Notes under the pieces: generated by a model | Told to the model about the DNA's origin: nothing | Databases searched by the model: none | What the model saw: the letters and a program-made list of their open reading frames with translations, nothing else | DNA from: Bacteroidales bacterium | GTDB taxonomy: Bacteria; Bacteroidota; Bacteroidia; Bacteroidales; F082 | DNA: 64,000 bases | Assembly (NCBI GenBank): GCA_018400955.1 | Contig: JAGYLH010000002.1 | Coordinates: 46,520 to 110,519, forward strand | Direction: 5' to 3' | In this document: positions 8,771-17,531 of the stretch, piece after piece | Layout: every line of letters starts with the position of its first letter | How positions within the stretch are numbered: the first letter of the stretch is position 1 | Program-made: the position numbers and the translations under genes

Positions 8771-10036
8771 ATGGAACTAAACTACTCATACCTGCTGAAT
8801 GCACTGCAACTTCTATTGTTGGTTTACCTTGGCTCAACAAGTTTGTACCTGTTTATATTTGCTATTGCCAGCTTATTCCCCTATACAAGAAAGAAGCCCC
8901 GTGATTTTAAGAAAAGACGATTTGCACTCCTCATACCCTGTTATCGTGAAGATGACGTAATTATAGAAGTTAGTAAAAGTGCCCTGGCTCAAAACTATCC
9001 TAAATCGCATTTTGATGTGGTAGTTATTGCTGATAAATTTGATCACAAAACCATCAAAAAACTCAACGACCTGCCAATAATACTTTACAACGAAGATTTT
9101 CCTGTAAGTACCAAAACGCGCGCCTTGAATCATGCCCTTATCAACCTGCCTGAAAACAAATATGATATAGTTTGCATTTTAGATGCTGACAACGTGATGG
9201 AACCTAAATTCCTAGGCAAATTAAATGATGCATTTTCGAATGGTTATATGGCCGTACAAGGCCACAGGGTAGCTAAAAATATGAATACGGATTTCGCGAT
9301 TCTTGATGCCATCAGCGAAGAAATAAACAATAATTTGTTTCGCAAAGGTCATCGTGTTTTGGGCCTTTCATCTGCATTAATTGGATCAGCCATGGCATTT
9401 GACTACAATTTTTTTAAAGATTTAATGCAAGATGTAGAGGTTGTTGGTGGTTTTGATAAGGAAATTGAACTGCGCTTATTGCGTGATGGCTACCTCATTG
9501 AATACTTACCATTTGCCTATGTTTACGATGAAAAAGTACAAAATGCAGCCGTTTTTTCCCGACAAAGACGTCGTTGGCTATCAGCGCAGTTTCATTATTT
9601 CGGCATCCACTTTTATCCGGCACTTAAGTCATTATTTACTACAGGTAATATTGACTATTTCAACAAAGCCTTACAATATCTGCAATTGCCGAGGCTACTT
9701 CTGGCAGGTATTCTTGCTATTATAACTACAACTTCCTGGTTGCTCAATGCAAAAAGCTACTTTACAACTGCCTGGTCTATTAGTTTGTTTTTGGCCATAG
9801 TTACAATCTTGCTAACAATTCCGGCTAAGTTCTATAACTTTACCACCTTAAAGGCAATGGCTGCGCTTCCGATAGGTTTTCTATATATGCTTTTATCGCT
9901 AATCAGAATCAAAGGAGCCAATAAGCATTTTATACACACCAAGCACACATTCAATGCATTCCAGATTAAAAGCAAAAAGAATAAATTAAAAGTCAACGAA
10001 TATGAAAATAGGAATCGAAGGTCAAAGACTTTTTAG
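8771..10036 (+). CDS. membrane GT2 glycosyltransferase with QRRRW motif, copy 2 of duplicated module
   Basis: This 421-residue paralogue of the gene at 6590-7810 has an N-terminal helix, LIPCYRED, the DxD-type ILDADN, FDKEIELR, QRRRW and C-terminal helices. It has a lysine/arginine-rich tail of about 25 residues that the first copy lacks. The last 35 bases overlap the next gene in another frame, so the tail may be a by-product of that overlap. It probably acts at the inner membrane on the same glycolipid pathway as its neighbours. Confidence 0.87.
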   Translation: MELNYSYLLNALQLLLLVYLGSTSLYLFIFAIASLFPYTRKKPRDFKKRRFALLIPCYREDDVIIEVSKSALAQNYPKSHFDVVVIADKFDHKTIKKLNDLPIILYNEDFPVSTKTRALNHALINLPENKYDIVCILDADNVMEPKFLGKLNDAFSNGYMAVQGHRVAKNMNTDFAILDAISEEINNNLFRKGHRVLGLSSALIGSAMAFDYNFFKDLMQDVEVVGGFDKEIELRLLRDGYLIEYLPFAYVYDEKVQNAAVFSRQRRRWLSAQFHYFGIHFYPALKSLFTTGNIDYFNKALQYLQLPRLLLAGILAIITTTSWLLNAKSYFTTAWSISLFLAIVTILLTIPAKFYNFTTLKAMAALPIGFLYMLLSLIRIKGANKHFIHTKHTFNAFQIKSKKNKLKVNEYENRNRRSKTF

Positions 10037-11141
10037 GCTTAAGAAACATGGCATGGACATGGTTGCGCTCGAACTTATTCGCAACCTGCAGAAAATTGAT
10101 ACCGAAAATGAGTACTATATTTTTGTCAAACCGGATGTGGACTCCGGCTGCCTGAGCCCGAGCGATAATTTTCATATTGTTGAACTTGGCGGTGGCCCCT
10201 ACCCTAGCTGGGAGCAAATTGCCCTGCCAAAAGCAGCTAAAAAATACGGATGCGATGTGTTGCATTGCACAAGCAATACGGCGCCAGTGAACAGCAAAAT
10301 ACCCTTGATCATTACCTTGCACGATATCATTTACCTCGAGAGCATCAGTATTTTCAAAAAAGGTGGCACCTGGTATCAGAAGTTGGGCAATATGTACCGA
10401 CGATGGAATGTGCCCAGGGTGGTCAAAAAAAGTGAGTATATCATCACGGTTTCGCACTTTGAGAAAAACAGGATTAAAAGCTTCTTTGGTTTTCCTGAAG
10501 ATGATAAACGCTTGGTAGCCATTTATAATGGGGTAAGTGAGCATTTTGTTAAAATTACAGACCTTAGTGAATTGAACAGGGTAAAAGAAAAATATCAACT
10601 GCCAGATAATTATGCTTTCTTCCTGGGAAACACCGACCCCAAAAAAAATACCAGGAATGTGCTCAAAGCCTTTTCTGACTACCTGAAAACACCAAACCCA
10701 CCTATGAAGCTGGTAATGCTTGATTATGAGAAATCTGCTCTTGATGCATTGCTTGCCGAAATTGGCGACAAACAATTAATCAACCACATTCACCTTACAG
10801 GTTATGTAGTAAACACTGACCTGCCAGCGATTTATAGCCAATGTAAGCTGTTTTTGTACCCCTCCTTAAGGGAAAGTTTTGGCATTCCCATGCTCGAAGC
10901 CATGCGTTGCGGAAGCCCTGTTATCACCTCAAACACTTCAAGCATGCCTGAAGTATCAGGAGGTGCGGCACTCATAATCGATCCGTACAAAGCGGAAGAA
11001 ATTACCGAGGCGATGATTAAACTAGTTCAGGACGAAAAGCTTCGTGATGATATAATACAAAAAGGTTTTCTGCAAGCTGAAAAATTCTCATGGCAGGCCA
11101 TGGCCAGGGAAGTGCTGAACCTTTATAAGGATATTGCGTAA
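10002..11141 (+). CDS. GT4-family glycosyltransferase (group 1)
   Basis: This 379-residue GT-B fold enzyme has an N-terminal half reading DVLHCTSNTAP and ITLHDIIYLE. Its C-terminal half carries the glycosyltransferase-1 signature: FFLGNTDPKKN, then YPSLRESFGIPMLEAMRCG with the E-x7-E nucleotide-sugar-binding pattern. It is a retaining glycosyltransferase of the mannosyl/glucosyltransferase type. The start overlaps the previous gene by 35 bases, which implies coupling. A 260-residue ORF on the opposite strand (9993-10775) is a shadow of this gene. Confidence 0.87.
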   Translation: MKIGIEGQRLFRLKKHGMDMVALELIRNLQKIDTENEYYIFVKPDVDSGCLSPSDNFHIVELGGGPYPSWEQIALPKAAKKYGCDVLHCTSNTAPVNSKIPLIITLHDIIYLESISIFKKGGTWYQKLGNMYRRWNVPRVVKKSEYIITVSHFEKNRIKSFFGFPEDDKRLVAIYNGVSEHFVKITDLSELNRVKEKYQLPDNYAFFLGNTDPKKNTRNVLKAFSDYLKTPNPPMKLVMLDYEKSALDALLAEIGDKQLINHIHLTGYVVNTDLPAIYSQCKLFLYPSLRESFGIPMLEAMRCGSPVITSNTSSMPEVSGGAALIIDPYKAEEITEAMIKLVQDEKLRDDIIQKGFLQAEKFSWQAMAREVLNLYKDIA

Positions 11142-11175
11142 AAAGGAAACCTGATTAAACACCAATTAACTGCAC

Positions 11176-12384
11176 ATGATTACAAACAGAGATTTCATCA
11201 TTGTTGGTTTACAAGCCCTGGATAGCCGTATCGGAAGCAATTGTATCAATATCGCTCATGAAATAGCACGGCACAACAGGGTGCTGTATGTTAATTACCC
11301 GCTTGACAGGCTTACCCGCTTACGCGAAAAAAATGATCCTTTGATTCAAAAACGTCTGAGGATCCTTAAGGGAAAAGAACCTGATCTGGTGCAAATTTCC
11401 GAGAATATGTGGAATTTAAATCCACGTACCATGCTCGAATCCATCAGTCAAATACCTTTCAATGGACTTTTCGATTTCTTCAACAGGATCAATAACAAGC
11501 GGTTTGCAAGGGAAATTAAAAAGGCAATTAACAAGCTGGGCTTTAGTAATTACTTTATTTTTAATGATTCGGATATGTTCCGTAGTTTATATTTGAAGGA
11601 ATTGCTCAACCCAGAACTGTATGTGTATTATACCCGCGATAATCTTATCGCTGTTGATTTCTGGAAAAAACAAGGCATCCGAATCGAAGCGGAATTAATG
11701 GCAAAGGCTGACCTTGTGGTTGGCAATTCAACCTACCTTGCCGATCATGCACGCCAATTCAATCCCCACTCCTATTACGTAGGTCAGGGTTGTGATGTAA
11801 GCCTGTTTGATACTAAGCTTATCAAAAACGTACCCGATGACATCGCGAAAATTAAACGGCCTATCATCGGTTATATTGGGGCTTTATTTTCGCTACGGCT
11901 TGATATTGAAGTGCTTATTTATTTAGCCAAGCAAAGGCCTGATTGGAGTATTGTATTGGTAGGCCCCGAGGATGAAGCTTTTAAAACCAGTGAGTTGCAC
12001 CAAATTGAAAATGTATATTTCCTTGGCAGTAAAAAGATGGAAGAATTACCTGATTATTTGAACCCATTCGATGTGGCACTCAATCCGCAAAAGCTCAACG
12101 AAGTAACAATAGGTAATTATCCACGTAAAATTGATGAATATCTGGCAATGGGCAAGCCAACAGTAGCCACACGTACAAAAGCCATGGAGGTATTCGCCGA
12201 TCATACCTATCTTGCCGATACCAAAGAAGACTATTTAGCATTGGTGGAAAAAGCCCTTTTGGAGAACACCTCCGAGATGGAAAAGGAAAGGGAGGTATTT
12301 GCCAAAAGTCATACATGGGAAAATAACGTGAAGGAGATTTATGATAAAATGCTCCTTTTAATGACCCAACCAAAAGCAATATGA
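11176..12384 (+). CDS. GT-B glycosyltransferase, group 1-like
   Basis: This 402-residue protein has GT-B organisation. The N-terminal domain contains IVGLQALDSRIGSN and YYTRDN. The C-terminal domain contains RPIIGYIGALFSLRLD, WSIVLVGP, VYFLGSK and KIDEYLAMGKP, the donor-site region of GT4-like enzymes. It resembles the family of polysaccharide-cluster glycosyltransferases that retain a weak E-x7-E region. It probably adds one residue of the repeat unit. It lies 34 bases after the preceding GT, and its stop is one base before the acyltransferase start. Confidence 0.82.
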   Translation: MITNRDFIIVGLQALDSRIGSNCINIAHEIARHNRVLYVNYPLDRLTRLREKNDPLIQKRLRILKGKEPDLVQISENMWNLNPRTMLESISQIPFNGLFDFFNRINNKRFAREIKKAINKLGFSNYFIFNDSDMFRSLYLKELLNPELYVYYTRDNLIAVDFWKKQGIRIEAELMAKADLVVGNSTYLADHARQFNPHSYYVGQGCDVSLFDTKLIKNVPDDIAKIKRPIIGYIGALFSLRLDIEVLIYLAKQRPDWSIVLVGPEDEAFKTSELHQIENVYFLGSKKMEELPDYLNPFDVALNPQKLNEVTIGNYPRKIDEYLAMGKPTVATRTKAMEVFADHTYLADTKEDYLALVEKALLENTSEMEKEREVFAKSHTWENNVKEIYDKMLLLMTQPKAI

Positions 12385-12385
12385 T

Positions 12386-13012
12386 ATGGGACTAGTTGAT
12401 AAGATAAAAGCAAACCCACGTTTAAAAAAAATGGCATTGTGGGCTTTGATGCCAAGGAATCAGGCCCGCCCTCGCTTGTGGGTTAAGCTTTTTTTAAACC
12501 CATTGAAACATAAGCACGGCAAAGGCTCATGTATCCGCCGGCGAACACGCATGGATGTTTTGCCTTTCAACTATTTTGAAATTGGTCGCGATTCAACGAT
12601 TGAAGATTTTGCAACAGTCAATAATGGTGTAGGCGATGTTGTGATTGGCGACAGGACCCGCATTGGATTAGGGTGTGTGCTTATTGGCCCTGTAAAAGTT
12701 GGCAACGACATCATGTTTGCACAAAATATTGTTGTTTCAGGCTTGAACCATGGTTATATAGATATTGATGTGCCGCCAAGCCAACAAGAGGTGGAGACCA
12801 AACAAATAATAATTGAAGACGATGTCTGGATTGGTGCTAATGCTGTAATTACTGCCGGAGTAACCATTGGCAAACATTGCGTTATAGCTGCTGGCAGCAT
12901 TGTCACCAAAAGCGTTCCACCCTACTCAGTAGCCGGCGGAAATCCGGCACGCATTTTAAGGCAATATAATCCTGAATCAAAAACTTGGGAAAAGCCTTTG
13001 CAAGCAATCTAA
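12386..13012 (+). CDS. left-handed beta-helix (hexapeptide) O-acyltransferase
   Basis: This 208-residue protein belongs to the LbetaH acyltransferases (serine acetyltransferase/WcaF-like), which usually acetylate sugar hydroxyls with acetyl-CoA. Repeats are visible from about residue 65 to 190: IGRDSTIEDF, VVIGDRTRIG, IIIEDDVWIGANAVITAG and VTIGKHCVIAAGS. The GLNHGY stretch (about 127-132) holds a plausible catalytic histidine. The C-terminal VAGGNPARI motif is typical. It sits inside the EPS cluster, so the likely substrate is the polysaccharide repeat unit. Confidence 0.86.
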   Translation: MGLVDKIKANPRLKKMALWALMPRNQARPRLWVKLFLNPLKHKHGKGSCIRRRTRMDVLPFNYFEIGRDSTIEDFATVNNGVGDVVIGDRTRIGLGCVLIGPVKVGNDIMFAQNIVVSGLNHGYIDIDVPPSQQEVETKQIIIEDDVWIGANAVITAGVTIGKHCVIAAGSIVTKSVPPYSVAGGNPARILRQYNPESKTWEKPLQAI

Positions 13013-13039
13013 ATTCACTTAATATAATAAAAAAACAAA

Positions 13040-13846
13040 ATGCAAAAAATAAGAACATTTGCCAGATATTTCAAGGATTTTCTTCAATATGGGCAGGTAA
13101 GGCTGGTGCTGGCTTCAATGTTTTACCTGGTGACCAAAAAATCTATCATTGATACGCGAATCTTTAGGGGTAAACTTGGCTATTTTTTGCACCGCAAGGG
13201 ATCCATCGATTTTCAGTTTGGTAATTATGCCTACGAATGGAATGTAAAACGTTTTATGCTGGAACAAGGCAAAAAGCATGATGTTTTTATCGATATTGGA
13301 GCCAATATAGGTGCTTATTCTATTCTTCATGCCAAAAATGGCCTGAAGTGTTTTGCCTTCGAACCTGCCTATGAAAATTATAAAGCATTGTATATTAATT
13401 TAATGCTTAATAATCTTGAAAAAAAAGTTAGCATCTTTAATGTGGGCCTCAATGATCAACCAAGGAAAGCCGAATTTATATTTGACCCCCTCAATACAGG
13501 TGCAACTCACCTAAGCAGCATCCCCGCCGAAGACCCTGAGATTGACAAACGTGGCAAAATTACAGAGGTTGAACTTGTCAGGTTGGATGACTTGATAGAA
13601 AAACTAAATATTTCGGAGGATAAACGGATACTCATGAAAATTGATGTTGAAGGCATGGAAGTAAATGTGCTCCGCGGCGCAAAAAAATTCATTCGGAAAT
13701 ACCCGAATTTAATGATTACCCTTGAAAGCGTGCATTCTGGCGAGCATAATATTAAGGAAATACTTAACAGTATTGCCGAATTTGAGTTTGACATCATTGA
13801 CGACCTGAATATTGCAACCCGTAAAGTTTCGAATAACATAAATTAA
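13040..13846 (+). CDS. FkbM-family SAM-dependent methyltransferase
   Basis: This 268-residue class I methyltransferase has motif I at VFIDIGANIGAYSI (about 82-95), the acidic ribose-binding position in CFAFEPAYENY, and the FkbM hallmark LMKIDVEGMEVNVLRGA near residue 200. FkbM enzymes O-methylate hydroxyl groups on sugars or polyketides. In this cluster a sugar of the EPS is the probable substrate. The gene lies 27 bases after the acyltransferase and 7 bases before the next GT. Confidence 0.87.
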   Translation: MQKIRTFARYFKDFLQYGQVRLVLASMFYLVTKKSIIDTRIFRGKLGYFLHRKGSIDFQFGNYAYEWNVKRFMLEQGKKHDVFIDIGANIGAYSILHAKNGLKCFAFEPAYENYKALYINLMLNNLEKKVSIFNVGLNDQPRKAEFIFDPLNTGATHLSSIPAEDPEIDKRGKITEVELVRLDDLIEKLNISEDKRILMKIDVEGMEVNVLRGAKKFIRKYPNLMITLESVHSGEHNIKEILNSIAEFEFDIIDDLNIATRKVSNNIN

Positions 13847-13853
13847 GGTAGCT

Positions 13854-15053
13854 ATGCTTGCTATGGAAATCCTTTTTTGGTTTTTAGTTTTTATCGTCTT
13901 CTATGCCTATATTGGTTACGGAATGCTACTTTTTATTATGGTTCTTATAAAACGGCTTTTTACTGCAAAAGAAAAAAGCACCCTTGATATCATTTACGAG
14001 CCGGAAGTAACGCTGTTTGTTGCCGCCTTCAACGAAAAAGATTATGCCGATGCCAAAGTACAGAATGGTTTCGAGATTGATTACCCCAAACATAAGATAA
14101 GGCAGGTTTGGGTAACAGATGGGTCTGATGATGGCACACCTGAAGTGCTACAGAAGTATAAAGATCAAGGCGTTGAAGTATATCATGAAAACAAAAGGGG
14201 GGGGAAGATTGGTGCCATGAACAGGGGCATGCAGTTTGTTAAAACACCTATTGTTGTCTTTTCGGATGGTAATACCGTATTGGGAAAAGAATCGGTTCAA
14301 CGCATCGTAAACTTATTTAAAGATCCAAAAGTAGGCTGTGTATCAGGCGAGAAACGTATCTATAACAAGGAAAAGGACAACGCAGCCGGTACAGAAGGTA
14401 TCTATTGGAAATACGAATCCACACTGAAAAAATGGGATGCTGAGCTGTATTCCGTTGTTGGCGCTGCCGGTGAACTATTCGCCGTTCGCACCGAATTGTT
14501 CCAAGAAGTGGAAAAAGATACTTTGCTTGACGATTTTATCATTTCGTTGCGCATTGCTATGCAGGGTTTTACCATCCAATACGATCCGGAAGCTTATGCC
14601 ATTGAAACTTCGTCTGCCAACGTGAAGGAAGAACTCAAACGCAAGGTTCGTATCGCTGCTGGTGGCATACAGTCCATCATCAGGCTCAGCCCCTTGCTCA
14701 ATGTTTTTAAACATGGCATGTTGAGCTTTCAATACATTTCGCACCGGGTATTGCGCTGGACACTCGCTCCGTTTTCGCTTCCGTTAATTTTACTTTTAAA
14801 TCTTTGGATAGCTGTGGATTATGGTATTACCAACTTCAACAATCTTTACGTACTTTTGTTCTTCGCACAAATCATCTTCTACACAATGGCCTTGCTGGGT
14901 TGGTATTTGGAAAACAAAGCGATAAAAATTAAACTTCTGTTTATCCCCTACTATTTTTTCATTATGAACCTGGCTGTTTTTCTTGGTATTAAAAGGTATT
15001 TTAAAGGCAGTCAAACAGTAAACTGGGAGCGCGCAAAAAGAGGAACAAAATAA
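13854..15053 (+). CDS. membrane-anchored GT2 glycosyltransferase
   Basis: This 399-residue protein has an N-terminal helix (about 4-30), a GT-A catalytic domain and three C-terminal helices. Motifs are FVAAFNEKDY, VWVTDGSDDGT, KRGGKIGAMNRG and VFSDGNT, with TLLDDFIISLR and KRKVR in the acceptor/product region. It resembles IcaA/NodC-like and poly-sugar synthase GT2s. It is not a close copy of the duplicated module upstream. The TAA stop shares its last A with the ATG of the following secreted protein (TAATG). Start: ATG at 13854, with a second possible ATG three codons in. Confidence 0.85.
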   Translation: MLAMEILFWFLVFIVFYAYIGYGMLLFIMVLIKRLFTAKEKSTLDIIYEPEVTLFVAAFNEKDYADAKVQNGFEIDYPKHKIRQVWVTDGSDDGTPEVLQKYKDQGVEVYHENKRGGKIGAMNRGMQFVKTPIVVFSDGNTVLGKESVQRIVNLFKDPKVGCVSGEKRIYNKEKDNAAGTEGIYWKYESTLKKWDAELYSVVGAAGELFAVRTELFQEVEKDTLLDDFIISLRIAMQGFTIQYDPEAYAIETSSANVKEELKRKVRIAAGGIQSIIRLSPLLNVFKHGMLSFQYISHRVLRWTLAPFSLPLILLLNLWIAVDYGITNFNNLYVLLFFAQIIFYTMALLGWYLENKAIKIKLLFIPYYFFIMNLAVFLGIKRYFKGSQTVNWERAKRGTK

Positions 15054-16696
15054 TGTGGAACCGGGTAAAAATAGGGCTGCTGATGCCCATACTTTTTTCC
15101 CAATACCTGTTGTTGGGTCAATACAATTGCACCTATTTTGTTGAAACCAACCAAAACGTGGTTGATGGCCAGCAATTTTCGCCTGGCGATGTTATTTGCC
15201 TTTATCCGGGATTGCGGTCGTTTTTACTATTTAACAACCTGCATGGAACTGAAGAACAGCCTATAACAATAGTCAACAACATCGGACAGGTGGTTATCGA
15301 CACCGATCATTTTTACGGTGTTAAATTCAGTAATTGCAGTCATATCCGGTTTACCGGAACAGGCAATAGCGTAATTGAATATGGTATTTATATCCGACGC
15401 GTGGACAATGGCGCAGGCCTAAGTATTGACGATTTGAGTACTGATTTTGAACTGGACCATTTACGCATATCGAATACAGCCCTGGGGGGAATTTATGCCA
15501 AAACCGACCCTGACTGTAGTTTTCAGGCAACCCGTGATAATTTTACATTTACCAATCTCCGTATCCATCACTGTTGGTTGCACGACATTCAGGATGAGGG
15601 CCTTTATATTGGAAGCTCAAAATATACCGGTCAATACCTTCCGGATTGCGATACAACGGTGTTGCCTCACATTTTGACAGGTGTTCATATTCATGACAAC
15701 CTGGTGGAACATACCGGTTGGGATGGCATTCAGGTAAGCTCCTCCCCGATTGATTGCCAGGTTTATAACAATACAATTCTTTATGATTCATGGCGAGAGA
15801 CGCACTTTCAAATGTCGGGCATACTCATTGGAGGTGGTTCTACGTGCAATTGTTACAATAACCATATTGCCAATGGAAAAGGTGATGGAATAGACGTATT
15901 CGGAAGTGGGGAAATGCAGATGTATAACAATTTAATTGTTAACGCCGGCCGGAGTTTTCAGCCCACCGACCCGACACAATCCAAGCATGGCATTTTTGTG
16001 GGAAATGCACCCGATGGCAGCCCTGTAAACATTAAGATGCTTTACAACACCATCGTAAGCCCGAAAAGCACCGGCATAAGATTCTTAAATTCAAATTCTT
16101 CTGAAAATCTTATTGTGAACAATATCATTGTGGATCCGGGCAATTTTGGGCAAAGTGGCCAACAAGCCTTCTTTAACCATGAATTGTCGGCATCTCAGTT
16201 TACCCTGTCGAATAATTTATTTTCTGATAACCTTAATATACCCAAGTTTATTGATGCTATGCATAACTTTGATTTACAGCCCAATTCGCCTGCTGTAAAT
16301 GCTGCAATGGATGCAGGCAGCTACCAACCAAATTTTGATATCCTGATGCGTCCCAGGCCGCACAACGGTGCTTTTGATATTGGTGCTTTCGAGAGCCAGG
16401 ACCCCTATGCAAGCTTGAACGAAAATGTTGCTGTTAAAGGGAAATTAGATATCAGAATTCAAGCAAACCCTGTTTCCGAACTACTTCTGCTTCAGGTGAA
16501 TGCCTGTGAAGATATGCAAATCCACATCAAATTGGTAAAAATTGATGGCGGAATAGTTTACCAATTTCCAAAACAACAAATACCCTCCGGTAAGTCGCAT
16601 TTGCAACTTGATATTGCATATTTCTCAAAAGGGGTTTATTTGTGTACGATTATTACTGATGAACAATCAATTACAAAAAAAGTTGTTCTTTACTAA
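15053..16696 (+). CDS. secreted right-handed beta-helix repeat protein with T9SS type A sorting tail
   Basis: This 547-residue exported protein has a signal peptide (about 1-23, ending LLLGQ), a long run of parallel beta-helix repeats (about 60-400, with recurring asparagine-rich turns such as VYNNTILY, CYNNHIANG and IVNNIIVDPG), a FDLQPNSPAVNAA...DIGAFESQ segment typical of choice-of-anchor Q proteins, and a C-terminal sorting domain (about 460-547) ending GVYLCTIITDEQSITKKVVLY. The fold is shared by polysaccharide lyases, hydrolases and adhesins. The T9SS tail predicts a place outside the outer membrane. The start overlaps the stop of a glycosyltransferase, so it is made together with the EPS machinery. 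A role in trimming, modifying or anchoring the EPS is inference; no catalytic residues were assigned. Confidence 0.82.
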   Translation: MWNRVKIGLLMPILFSQYLLLGQYNCTYFVETNQNVVDGQQFSPGDVICLYPGLRSFLLFNNLHGTEEQPITIVNNIGQVVIDTDHFYGVKFSNCSHIRFTGTGNSVIEYGIYIRRVDNGAGLSIDDLSTDFELDHLRISNTALGGIYAKTDPDCSFQATRDNFTFTNLRIHHCWLHDIQDEGLYIGSSKYTGQYLPDCDTTVLPHILTGVHIHDNLVEHTGWDGIQVSSSPIDCQVYNNTILYDSWRETHFQMSGILIGGGSTCNCYNNHIANGKGDGIDVFGSGEMQMYNNLIVNAGRSFQPTDPTQSKHGIFVGNAPDGSPVNIKMLYNTIVSPKSTGIRFLNSNSSENLIVNNIIVDPGNFGQSGQQAFFNHELSASQFTLSNNLFSDNLNIPKFIDAMHNFDLQPNSPAVNAAMDAGSYQPNFDILMRPRPHNGAFDIGAFESQDPYASLNENVAVKGKLDIRIQANPVSELLLLQVNACEDMQIHIKLVKIDGGIVYQFPKQQIPSGKSHLQLDIAYFSKGVYLCTIITDEQSITKKVVLY

Positions 16697-16714
16697 TCAT
16701 TAATTTTAAACCCA

Positions 16715-17530
16715 ATGTCAATGACTGGCCTAAAAAAAATAATCCCCAGGCGTTTCGGCTATTATCTGCGTCGATGGCGTTTATATCTGCGTGGTCTGAC
16801 TAACAGGGGAAATGCTTACCATTGCCCCCTTTGCAACCACAGCTACCGCAAAATGTTTGATGGTGGTTTCGACCTGCCGGTTATTAAAAAGATGCAAATT
16901 ATTGGCGCTGGCCGTCGCAAATCCGTTATTTGTCCCGGCTGCAATTCAACTGACCGCGACCGCTTATTGTATGTCTATATAAATCAATGTGTTGATATAA
17001 ATAAAAAGAGCAGAATACTGCATATTGCCCCCGAACCAGCATTGGCTCCTTTTTTGCAAAAGCTTGCCCCGGATAATTATGTAGCAGGTGTAAAATACCA
17101 TGAGGGTTTTTATTATAGCAAAAATGTAAAACTATTTGATATCAAAGCTATTCCATATGACAATGAATCGTTCGACCTCATCCTTTGCAATCATGTGCTG
17201 GAACACATTGATGAGGATGATAAAGCCATGCGGGAACTATACAGGGTTTTGGCTTCCGGTGGAAAAGCTATCCTTCAGGTACCCTGGTCGCCCTTGCTTA
17301 AAACAACAGTGGAAGACCCTTCAGTTACTGATGAGGCCAAAAGGGAAGAATTATTCGGACAGTTTGACCACGTGCGACTTTATGGAAATGACTACCCTCA
17401 ACGTATAGAAAATGCCGGCTTTTTAGTCCACATTATAGACCCGAATTCACTATTTAATGAAAATATTCCGGCTGAACGATTGGCAATTAATCTAAATGAA
17501 GTTATATTTGTCGGTGAAAAACAAACTTAA
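16715..17530 (+). CDS. zinc-ribbon SAM-dependent methyltransferase
   Basis: This 271-residue protein has an N-terminal metal-binding region with two Cys pairs (YHCPLCNHS near 36-44 and ICPGCNSTDRDR near 71-82). A Methyltransf_11 domain follows, with motif post-I/II at LILCNHVLEHIDEDD and the LASGGKAILQVPW strand. Proteins of this layout are common in polysaccharide clusters and are presumed sugar methyltransferases; the substrate is unknown. The SAM-binding glycine motif (ILHIAPEPALAP) is unusual for class I enzymes but typical of this subgroup. It starts 18 bases after the beta-helix gene, and the kinase start is 1 base after its stop. Confidence 0.8.
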   Translation: MSMTGLKKIIPRRFGYYLRRWRLYLRGLTNRGNAYHCPLCNHSYRKMFDGGFDLPVIKKMQIIGAGRRKSVICPGCNSTDRDRLLYVYINQCVDINKKSRILHIAPEPALAPFLQKLAPDNYVAGVKYHEGFYYSKNVKLFDIKAIPYDNESFDLILCNHVLEHIDEDDKAMRELYRVLASGGKAILQVPWSPLLKTTVEDPSVTDEAKREELFGQFDHVRLYGNDYPQRIENAGFLVHIIDPNSLFNENIPAERLAINLNEVIFVGEKQT

Positions 17531-17531
17531 C

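Noticed and set aside
9993-10775. 260-residue minus-strand ORF
   Set aside because: It lies wholly opposite the GT4 gene (10002-11141), has no family motif and disagrees with the plus-strand operon; it is a shadow ORF.
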